Assembly (NCBI GenBank): GCA_026394635.1 | Contig: JAPKXV010000322.1 | Coordinates: 1 to 9,567, forward strand | Source of the DNA: Methanoregula sp. | Lineage (GTDB): Archaea > Halobacteriota > Methanomicrobia > Methanomicrobiales > Methanospirillaceae | Length of the DNA: 9,567 bases | Direction: 5' to 3' | Shown: piece after piece, positions 4,731 through 9,567 of the stretch | Numbering within the stretch: the first letter of the stretch is position 1 | Layout of the letters: every line of letters begins with the position of its first letter | Made by a program: the position numbers and the translations under genes | The notes under the pieces: model-generated | Database searches by the model: none | Told to the model about the DNA's origin: nothing | The model's input: the letters and a program-made list of their open reading frames with translations, nothing else

Positions 4731-5144
4731 ACTTTTTTCTGGATACGAGCATCTGTATCGATGTCCTGCGGACCCATGGGGCAGAAAAATCCTTTGAACT
4801 GTTCAAAAGCTTTGAAGATACACATACGGGGTATGTATCGGTAATCACGGTAGCAGAACTCAAGCGCCGGTGCATCGTTATCTTCAAAACGCGACGCATG
4901 GAAAAAGACCGATGCTCTCCTTGCACACGTGCAGGTTATTGACCTGACAGAACCGGTTGCATTCGAAGCCGGAAAGATCTACGCGGCTCTCTCCCGCACC
5001 GGAAAGAGAATTGAGTTCAATGACTGCCTGATTGCCGCAACAGCAAAGTCGGTCGGCATGAACCGTATCGTAACACGGAACCGTGACCACTTTAACAGGA
5101 TTGCAGATTTTTCAGCTGTTTTGCCCGAAGATCTTGAATTCTGA
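4727..5144 (+). pseudogene. vapC: vapC PIN-domain toxin gene with a single-base frameshift
   Basis: The first 46 codons (MNFFLDTSICIDVLR ... VITVAELK) encode the N-terminal half of a PIN domain. After base 4864 the reading moves by +1: reading from GCC 4866 gives AGASLSSKRDAWKKT and runs into DLTEPVAFEAGKIYAAL, EFNDCLIAATA and VTRNRDHFNRI, ending at 5144. One extra base (the C at 4865) explains it. All PIN acidic residues are present across the two frames: D6, E44, the D of EFND and the D of NRDHF. Intact, it would be a VapC ribonuclease of about 138 aa. In the first frame translation ends at 4942 with a nonsense tail. It is a recent inactivation, a sequencing error, or, less likely, programmed frameshifting. 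Confidence 0.85.
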
Positions 5145-5250
5145 ATTTTCAAATCGCCTTCTCTGTTTTGAAATCATGTTCGACCTGGTAATTAACTCGT
5201 CCCATATCCCCTCCCATTGACCAGAACCATTATACAATATTGGCACAATA

Positions 5251-5814
5251 ATGTTCCATGTGGAACAGAACTTAACCAATGAGATCGTTGCGCTCCTCGT
5301 GCACAACGACCTCCACGCACGGGGCATCGCGGTAAAACTGGACACAAACCACATGACCGTTGCACGGGTACTCCGGGGCCTCATGGGGGAGAACGTCGTC
5401 GATTACCGGGCCGAGGGAAAGAACAAGGTCTACTTCCTGAAAAAAAGTATCGAAGGAAGGAATGCTGCAATGATTGCGGAGATCTACAAACAGTCCCGGA
5501 TCATCAGCCGGTATCCGGTGCTCCGGGGCGTCTTTGCCTCAGTTACAAAACTGGCCGGTGTTCGCCTCGCCCTGCTCTTTGGCAGTTACGCGAAAGCGCT
5601 TGCAACCACAACGAGCGATATCGATATCTATATCGAAACTCCTGATACGGACGTGAAGAAACAGCTCGAACAGCGGCATACATCACTCAGCGTGAAGATC
5701 GGAACGTTTGACCCGTCAAGCCCGCTGATCCGCGAGATCATAAAGGACCATATCATCATCCGGGGCGTGGAGGAATATTTTGACAAAACAGAATTTATTC
5801 CAAAGACTGCATAA
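5251..5814 (+). CDS. Second wHTH-fused MNT nucleotidyltransferase
   Basis: A 187-aa protein beginning MFHVEQNLTNEIVALLVHN, with a winged-helix domain at about residues 8-64 (HARGIAVKLDTNHMTVARVL is the helix-turn-helix part) and a minimal nucleotidyltransferase domain with GSYAKA at 111-116 and SDIDI at 122-126 (metal aspartates D123 and D125). It has the same domain order as the protein at 2288-2872 but belongs to another subgroup, with little sequence in common outside the motifs. Such proteins are normally antitoxins to HEPN toxins, yet no HEPN gene follows; the last 35 bases instead overlap a small membrane-protein gene. The start codon sits in a 16-bp inverted repeat (5252-5267). TATACAAT lies at 5231-5238, rather close to the start. 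Confidence 0.83.
   Translation: MFHVEQNLTNEIVALLVHNDLHARGIAVKLDTNHMTVARVLRGLMGENVVDYRAEGKNKVYFLKKSIEGRNAAMIAEIYKQSRIISRYPVLRGVFASVTKLAGVRLALLFGSYAKALATTTSDIDIYIETPDTDVKKQLEQRHTSLSVKIGTFDPSSPLIREIIKDHIIIRGVEEYFDKTEFIPKTA
5252..5267 (+). promoter_or_regulatory. 16-bp inverted repeat over the start codon, parS-like
   Basis: TGTTCCATGTGGAACA has perfect 7-bp arms around a 2-base centre. It differs at three positions from the bacterial chromosomal parS consensus TGTTTCACGTGAAACA. It encodes residues FHVEQ of the MNT protein. It may be an autoregulatory operator, as at 2283-2292; no ParA or ParB gene is in the window. Confidence 0.6.
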
Positions 5815-5980
5815 GGAACAGGCGCTCGTGTCTGGCTACCTGTTCATCGTCCTGCTGTTTGCGGCCATCTATTACGGCCCCGACGTGTTCGTGTACTATG
5901 CCCTGACATTCTTAATCCCGGTGGGAGTCGGCCTGTATCTCATACGGGCCCGTAAGGAGCCGGTTGCAAAACAGGGATGA
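5780..5980 (+). CDS. Small two-TM membrane protein coupled to MNT (66 aa, TTG start)
   Basis: A 66-aa protein with two hydrophobic segments (about residues 15-31, LVSGYLFIVLLFAAIYY, and 37-57, FVYYALTFLIPVGVGLYLI) joined by a short GPDV turn, and a positively charged tail (RARKEPVAKQG) likely on the cytoplasmic side. It starts with TTG at 5780; GGAGG at 5769-5773 lies 6 bases upstream, inside the end of the MNT gene, so the two are translated from one message with a 35-base overlap. The family is not recognised. By position it takes the place of a toxin, and small membrane proteins can be toxins, but it could equally be an anchor; this is inference. Confidence 0.65.
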   Translation: MTKQNLFQRLHKEQALVSGYLFIVLLFAAIYYGPDVFVYYALTFLIPVGVGLYLIRARKEPVAKQG

Positions 5981-6017
5981 CAGATAACCTGATTACGTAC
6001 CCGGAATAATGGACTGA

Positions 6018-6034
6018 GTAATAACCCGTTATAG
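6018..6034 (+). promoter_or_regulatory. TATA-like element with inverted repeat ahead of the MazEF-like pair
   Basis: ATAAC-CC-GTTAT at 6021-6032 is a perfect inverted repeat overlapping TATA-like sequence (TAATAA 6019-6024, GTTATA 6028-6033). It is a candidate operator for the antitoxin gene that follows. Confidence 0.4.
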
Positions 6035-6048
6035 GGATGTGGACGTCT

Positions 6049-6234
6049 ATGGAAGTCGAGGAACAGATCATCAGGGAACTGCACCAGGTGCCACGGCAGC
6101 GTTATCGTGAGATCCTTGACTTCATCAGGTCAGTACAAAAGAAGACCGCGAACGAAACCGCGTACGCAAGCGAGTCCTCCTTAAAGAAAGATTGGCTGCG
6201 TCCTGAGGAGGACGAAGCATGGGCGAATTTGTAA
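6049..6234 (+). CDS. MazE-type antitoxin candidate (61 aa)
   Basis: A 61-aa acidic helical protein: MEVEEQIIRELHQVPRQRYR then EILDFIRSVQKK, and a C-terminal tail with WLRPEEDEAWANL. The E-x(3)-W-x(n)-P-EED-x-AW-x(2)-L ending is usual for small antitoxins paired with MazF/PemK toxins in archaea and cyanobacteria, and the tail would bind the toxin. The N-terminal part resembles DUF2281-like short proteins. An in-frame ATG at 6037 would add four residues (MWTS). The stop at 6232-6234 overlaps the toxin gene by 16 bases. Confidence 0.72.
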   Translation: MEVEEQIIRELHQVPRQRYREILDFIRSVQKKTANETAYASESSLKKDWLRPEEDEAWANL

Positions 6235-6551
6235 AAGCGACGTTGTCGAAAGTCCTCTTTCCCTTCTCAGATTTGAGTAATGCAAAGAAACGCCCGGCTC
6301 TTGTGATCGCCTCCCTTGATGGAGATGATGTGATCCTCTGCCAGATAACCAGCCGGCAGGTGATAGACAAGTACAGCATCCCCCTAGGCGAGGAAGATTT
6401 CATCGAGGGACCGCTCAGGCAGGATAGTAACGTCCGGCCGAACCGGTTATTCACTGCCGACAGCCGGATTATCCAGTACCGTGCGGGACACTTAAAAGAT
6501 CAGGTATTGAATACAGTCATCGATCGGATAATCAGAATTCTCAAAGAATAA
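6219..6551 (+). CDS. MazF/PemK-family endoribonuclease toxin
   Basis: A 110-aa protein with the MazF/PemK fold pattern: VLFPFSDLSNAKKRPALVIA at about 12-31 (R25 and the PAL strand are the conserved core), ILCQITSR at 39-46, and SNVRPNRLFTADSRII at 70-85, followed by a C-terminal helix (LNTVIDRIIRILKE). The usual N-terminal (G)D(I/V)VxxxFP is represented by GEFVKATLSKVLFPF, so the leading strand is atypical. Known members cut single-stranded RNA at short sequence motifs. GAGGAGG at 6205-6211, inside the antitoxin gene, supports the ATG at 6219. It is the last gene of the island and converges on the frh operon across 139 bases; AATTTTT at 6557-6563 may end its transcript. Confidence 0.85.
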   Translation: MGEFVKATLSKVLFPFSDLSNAKKRPALVIASLDGDDVILCQITSRQVIDKYSIPLGEEDFIEGPLRQDSNVRPNRLFTADSRIIQYRAGHLKDQVLNTVIDRIIRILKE

Positions 6552-6664
6552 TCTGATAATTTTTCTGAATAGGAGAATCCGTAATTAATATCGTATCACC
6601 GCACCTCCATCCCCTCTTGCCAAAATCCTCTCCGCTCTTTGCAAGAACCAATAAAATACCCACG

Positions 6665-6689
6665 AAAAAAACGAGTCGCGAAAAAAAAA
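6665..6689 (-). terminator. Poly-U terminator of the frh operon
   Basis: On the minus strand, directly after the frhB stop (6691-6693), there is a run of nine T (complement of 6681-6689) and, ten bases later, a run of seven T (complement of 6665-6671). Closely spaced U-tracts without a strong stem are typical archaeal terminators. Confidence 0.7.
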
Positions 6690-6690
6690 T

Positions 6691-7617
6691 TTAGATGTAG
6701 GGGTTGCGGAGAGCCTTGCCCACACCGAAGGTCTTGCGGCCTTCGAGCGTCGTCTTGTTCTTCGTGATCTTCTCGTTTGCGAGCTTGGACACGAGTTCAA
6801 GGCCGGGCTTGACTTTCTCGATCGGCTGGGTCTCGAAGCAGCCTGCTGCGACTGCCTTTGCCCAGACCGAATCACCGATCTTGCTGCGCACAAAGACGGT
6901 GCTCCATCCATCGGGGCTGCCGACGGAACCGGTGGAGATGTCGCCGAGGTTTGCAACATAGTCAAGGCAGACGTGGCAGCCGGGCTGCTCGTACTTGTGG
7001 GTCACCTTGAGCGGCAGCTGGACGACCTGTCCGCGCTTGCCGTAGACCCAGAACTTGCCCTTGCCGATCTCCATCTTCTTGACGGCCTCCATCTTCATCG
7101 CCGCGTGGTCTTCCACGAGCTGGAGGATGGACTGGTACGGGAAGTTCTCCATGCAGAAGATACCGACCGCGAGAGCGATGCTGGCGCCGACATCACGGGC
7201 ACCAATCGGGTACAGCTGCAACTTGCGGATAGCCTGCATCTGGCAGGGTGTGCCGACGATACCGATCTTGTCAAGGCCGAAGCTCCGGGTCGCTTCCTTG
7301 ATTAAGGAGACATTCGGGCTGAGGTTGTATTTGGTACCGGCTGCTGCAAGCAGCTCTGCCTTTGTCGTTACAACGGCCGGGAAGGGCCTGAAGGGCTCAA
7401 CCATGTCCCAGTTCGAGTTGTCGGCCATGACCTTTGACGGGTTTGCTTTTGCAAATTCCTTGGTTGCCGCGACAATCGCACCATCAATAATACCCTCATC
7501 GAGGGCAAATGCAAAGAGGGATGAAACAATTCCGCCATCCTGGGCGTGTTTGAGAAGCTCCTTGTCGGTGCTCCGTGCTGAGACGCATGATTTGTAAATA
7601 CCGAGTTCTGTTCCCAT
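6691..7617 (-). CDS. frhB: Coenzyme F420 hydrogenase subunit beta (FrhB)
   Basis: A 308-aa F420-binding subunit of F420-reducing hydrogenase. It carries FAD and one [4Fe-4S] cluster and passes electrons from the FrhG clusters to F420 in the cytoplasm, giving F420H2 for methanogenesis. Visible family features, numbered from the ATG: LGIYKSCVSAR...QDGGIVSSLFAFALDEG near the N-terminus, GTPCQMQA at 122-129, IFCMENF around 154-160 and CHVCLDYVANLGDIS from 214, which supply conserved cysteines. The ATG at 7617 is preferred over the GTG at 7626 because GAGGTGA on the minus strand sits 5 bases before it and overlaps that GTG. It starts 10 bases after the frhG stop and is the last gene of the operon. 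Confidence 0.96.
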   Translation of the reverse strand: MGTELGIYKSCVSARSTDKELLKHAQDGGIVSSLFAFALDEGIIDGAIVAATKEFAKANPSKVMADNSNWDMVEPFRPFPAVVTTKAELLAAAGTKYNLSPNVSLIKEATRSFGLDKIGIVGTPCQMQAIRKLQLYPIGARDVGASIALAVGIFCMENFPYQSILQLVEDHAAMKMEAVKKMEIGKGKFWVYGKRGQVVQLPLKVTHKYEQPGCHVCLDYVANLGDISTGSVGSPDGWSTVFVRSKIGDSVWAKAVAAGCFETQPIEKVKPGLELVSKLANEKITKNKTTLEGRKTFGVGKALRNPYI

Positions 7618-7627
7618 TTCAGTCACC

Positions 7628-8332
7628 TCACTGGAGTGCCGCCATTATGGCCTCGTTGATCGCCTCATAGTTCGATACCACATCGAAGCTGAACCAGCTC
7701 CTTGGGCACTGGTTGTAGCACGCACCGCACTTGATGCACAGGTCGCGCTGCCCCTGGGGCTTGCCGTACTCATGGGTGATTGCACGGACCGGGCAGGCTG
7801 ATGCACAGCTGCCGCATCCCATGCAGAGACCCTGGTTGATGACTTCGGTCATCAGGTCGCAGAAGCATGCGCTGGTTCCTCTCTGTGCCGCCATCATGAG
7901 CGGGGTTAAGAACTTGGTCGCCAGCTCCTTCTGTTCCTTGGTTCCCTTGAGGAGCAGGTATGCCATGACCGCGACATTCCTGATCATCTGGGGAGACGGT
8001 GCGCATCCGGGGATGTACACGTCTACCTTGATAATATCACCAATCGGCAGGAACGCTTCCTGTGCCGGCTGGTTCTGCTGGCCGCCGCGGGAGAACCGGG
8101 TGATGTTGCCATAGCAGGCGCAGCCACCGAGTGCCACGACTACGGTTGATTTCTCACGCGTTTCCTTGATCTCTTCCACTGCGAGTTTGTCATTAATACA
8201 GACTGAACCCTCAACGAACGAGACATCGACCTTCTGGATGTGCCTTGCGTCTGCAAGTGTTGGCATGTACTTCAGGTCGACGTATTTGTCGAGGAGTGTT
8301 AACAATCCACCGTAGTTGTCTGCTAATGCCAC
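7628..8332 (-). CDS. frhG: Coenzyme F420 hydrogenase subunit gamma (FrhG), main body; 5' end damaged
   Basis: The [4Fe-4S] small subunit linking the FrhA NiFe site to FrhB. Present in this 234-codon frame: LADARHI, GSVCINDK, VALGGCACYGNITRFSRGG (C71, C73), DVYIPGCAPSP (C110), and a C-terminal two-cluster ferredoxin domain with CMGCGSCASACP (C170, C173, C176, C180) and CIKCGACYNQCP (C199, C202, C205, C209). The frame opens only at an in-frame stop 11 codons before this GTG, and the family's N-terminal GHxHxSGCTGC segment, whose cysteines bind the proximal cluster, is absent. Just before the GTG it reads YSCT, so TGT 8336-8338 is probably the last cysteine of that motif. The missing upstream part continues in another frame (8339-8484). 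The GTG at 8332 has no ribosome binding site and is unlikely to be the real start. Confidence 0.9.
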   Translation of the reverse strand: MALADNYGGLLTLLDKYVDLKYMPTLADARHIQKVDVSFVEGSVCINDKLAVEEIKETREKSTVVVALGGCACYGNITRFSRGGQQNQPAQEAFLPIGDIIKVDVYIPGCAPSPQMIRNVAVMAYLLLKGTKEQKELATKFLTPLMMAAQRGTSACFCDLMTEVINQGLCMGCGSCASACPVRAITHEYGKPQGQRDLCIKCGACYNQCPRSWFSFDVVSNYEAINEAIMAALQ

Positions 8333-8338
8333 AGTACA

Positions 8339-8484
8339 ACTGTAATCTTATCTGCCACAGGCTTAACCTCCTTTTTTACTTCTGCTGCTTTTGGTGCTAC
8401 GTCAGTTGGCTTTGCCGGAGCAGCCGCAGGTTTCTGCGGTTCCTCGCTGACGTTCTTCTTGAAGACACTTGATAGTAGTCCCAT
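8339..8484 (-). pseudogene. frhG: Detached N-terminal part of frhG, out of frame with the rest
   Basis: From an ATG at 8484 the minus strand reads MGLLSSVFKKNVSEEPQKPA..., a Lys/Ala/Pro/Glu-rich 49-residue stretch ending KPVADKITV. KITV is what precedes GHxHxSGCTGC in FrhG proteins, and I recall such K/A/P-rich leaders in some FrhG sequences. After KITV the frame hits TAG (VLWH, stop). A GTG at 8358 with GGAGG at 8367-8371 is a possible alternative start that would omit the leader. The stretch overlaps the 3' end of frhD by 83 bases. Joining it to the downstream frame needs about 31 lost bases to be restored. Whether this is a real mutation or an assembly error cannot be told from one sequence. 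Confidence 0.75.
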
Positions 8485-8944
8485 AATTTATCCCTACCAT
8501 TTCCAGTACGAACCGTATCGTTCCGGGTATAGCGTTTGAAACTTCATCCGAGAGTCCGATCTCCATCTCGGGATCGGTGACACGCGCCGGCTGGCATCCG
8601 ACGACCGTGATATCGATAAGATCTTTTATGCGCTGGAGCGGTTCGGCCAGGTCCCATGAATGTGCGTCCCGGTAACTGCCGGGAGGCAGGTCCTCCACGC
8701 GGAACTTTGCTAACGTCCCGGGCTTCTCGCCAAAATCCGCAATATCGATGATGATGAGCTTTTTGGTAACTTCCGGGTCAAGGAGCGTAAAAATAAAGTG
8801 CGGGCCGCCAAGGCCTGCATCGATTATCGTTACATTGTCGGGAAGCGAGAGCTTCTGCATCTCCTCAATAACTGCCGGGCCAAACCCATCATCGGCAAAC
8901 AGGGGGTTTCCGCACCCTGCGATCACAATCTCGGAATACAGCAT
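8402..8944 (-). CDS. frhD: F420 hydrogenase maturation protease (FrhD)
   Basis: A 180-aa endopeptidase of the HycI/HybD (M52) family, which trims the C-terminus of the hydrogenase large subunit once nickel is inserted. The N-terminal GCGNPLFADDGFGP at 10-23 is the family signature. D19, D67 or D70 (IIIDIADFG) and H95 (DAHSWDL) are the likely metal-recognition residues. GLGGPHF and VVGCQPARV complete the core. The C-terminal 20 or so residues (CLQEERQRGTAETCGCSGKAN) are not family-like and coincide with the overlapping start of frhG, so the end may have been extended by overlap. It starts 10 bases after the frhA stop, with only a weak ribosome binding site (GAGAG). Confidence 0.94.
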   Translation of the reverse strand: MLYSEIVIAGCGNPLFADDGFGPAVIEEMQKLSLPDNVTIIDAGLGGPHFIFTLLDPEVTKKLIIIDIADFGEKPGTLAKFRVEDLPPGSYRDAHSWDLAEPLQRIKDLIDITVVGCQPARVTDPEMEIGLSDEVSNAIPGTIRFVLEMVGINYGTTIKCLQEERQRGTAETCGCSGKAN

Positions 8945-8954
8945 CGCGGTGCTC

Positions 8955-9567
8955 TCACTGGATGAGTTTCTGGGCTACCAGCTTGTTGTCCTCATCGATA
9001 ACGATCATGTGGGTTGCACATGACACACAGGGGTCGTACCCGCGCATGATCACTTCGGCAAGCTGCCAGGGTGCGCCGGTTAAGGCCGCGCTGCAGGTCG
9101 CGAAGTTCCACGTGGTCGGGACCAGCATCGAGAAGTACTGGACTTTCCAGTCCTTGACCCGGGCAATGTGGACATCAGTTCCCCGCGGGGCTTCGTTCGA
9201 TGCCCAGCCGAGAGAACCGTCGCCCGTCGGGATGTGGTCTGCAACGACTTTTCCGCTTGTGTTCAGCGCATCGATGCAGTCGATCATCTCGTAGAAGCAG
9301 TCCTGGTACTCCATCTGGCGGGCAACGTTCTGGCCGCAGGTGCCTTTCTCGTCATAGTTCTTGTACGTGACGAGACGTGCACGCGGGCCGACTTCGACAG
9401 GCTGTCCGTCGTACATCGGGATGCCGGTGCAGGCTTCCATCTGGGGGTTGGTCTTGGTGCCCATCTTGGTGGTCCCGCCAATCGGGTAGCGTGGCTCCTC
9501 GAGCGAGACTTCCATCTCGCCCATGTACCAGTCATACGGCCGGGCTTCCTTGAACCGGTTGATGTCC
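8955..9567 (-). CDS. frhA: Coenzyme F420 hydrogenase subunit alpha (FrhA), C-terminal part (partial)
   Basis: The last 204 residues of the [NiFe] large subunit; the gene runs off the right edge of the window on the minus strand. The reading frame is open to the edge (DINRFKEARPYDWYMGE...). The distal nickel-binding motif DPCVSCATH lies near the C-terminus; both cysteines are encoded as TGT/TGC-type codons, so there is no selenocysteine at this place. The sequence after the histidine (MIVIDEDNKLVAQKLIQ, 17 residues) is the tail expected to be removed by FrhD. GWASNEAPRGTDVHI and TTWNFATCSAAL are conserved in group 3a hydrogenases. It is first in the frhADGB order; the promoter is outside the window. 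Confidence 0.96.
   Translation of the reverse strand, partial: DINRFKEARPYDWYMGEMEVSLEEPRYPIGGTTKMGTKTNPQMEACTGIPMYDGQPVEVGPRARLVTYKNYDEKGTCGQNVARQMEYQDCFYEMIDCIDALNTSGKVVADHIPTGDGSLGWASNEAPRGTDVHIARVKDWKVQYFSMLVPTTWNFATCSAALTGAPWQLAEVIMRGYDPCVSCATHMIVIDEDNKLVAQKLIQ

Noticed and set aside
1..6551. CRISPR array or insertion sequence
   Set aside because: No regularly spaced short repeats, no transposase frame and no terminal inverted repeats were seen; the only long repeat is the A/B pair.
7055..7597. 180-aa plus-strand open frame inside frhB
   Set aside because: It is antisense to a clear conserved enzyme gene and is a shadow of its codon bias; the same applies to 7731-8114 and 8962-9294.
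1..9567. tRNA or rRNA genes
   Set aside because: No T-loop GGTTCRAATCC box with a matching acceptor stem and no rRNA-like conserved segments were noticed on either strand.

Overview
The right third of the window (6691-9567, minus strand) is the frhADGB operon of coenzyme F420-reducing [NiFe] hydrogenase. This places the sequence in a hydrogenotrophic methanogenic euryarchaeon. Protein resemblance, moderately high GC and archaeal signals (TATA boxes with short or no leaders, poly-U terminators) fit Methanomicrobiales, for example a Methanoregula-like organism; the genus is a guess.

The left two thirds (1-6551) are an accessory island of small two-gene cassettes, nearly all on the plus strand. 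In order: a near-identical repeat unit (copy A, 1-257) carrying the 3' end of one gene and a 43-aa single-TM protein, then a hairpin terminator; an antitoxin-like gene plus a TacT/AtaT-type GNAT toxin (576-1281); a minus-strand small orphan gene with a decayed second copy (1353-1710); a diverged small TM protein (copy C, 1890-2024) with its own terminator; a wHTH-MNT nucleotidyltransferase plus HEPN pair (2288-3354); copy B of the repeat unit (3480-3736) with terminator; a RelB/RelE-like pair (3869-4343); a VapBC pair with a frameshifted toxin (4530-5144); a second wHTH-MNT gene coupled to a two-TM small protein instead of HEPN (5251-5980); and a MazEF-like pair (6049-6551). The cassettes are each translationally coupled by overlap or near-abutment, as is usual for toxin-antitoxin modules.

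Three points deserve attention. First, the 43/44-aa TM protein occurs three times, each followed by a similar G-rich hairpin terminator, and these units alternate with toxin-antitoxin cassettes. Copies A and B differ by 8 bases in 257, all silent. Second, both wHTH-MNT genes have an inverted repeat lying over the start codon, one of which (5252-5267) looks like a bacterial parS site. Third, frhG is broken near its 5' end: the K/A/P-rich N-terminus lies in one frame, the rest in another, and the family's CxxC iron-sulfur motif segment is missing, consistent with a 31-base deletion (or an assembly error).

In the hydrogenase operon, FrhA (large subunit, truncated by the window edge), FrhG (iron-sulfur subunit) and FrhB (F420/FAD subunit) form the enzyme, and FrhD is the protease that matures FrhA. 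The island and the operon converge on a short spacer at 6552-6690 holding the operon's poly-U terminator.
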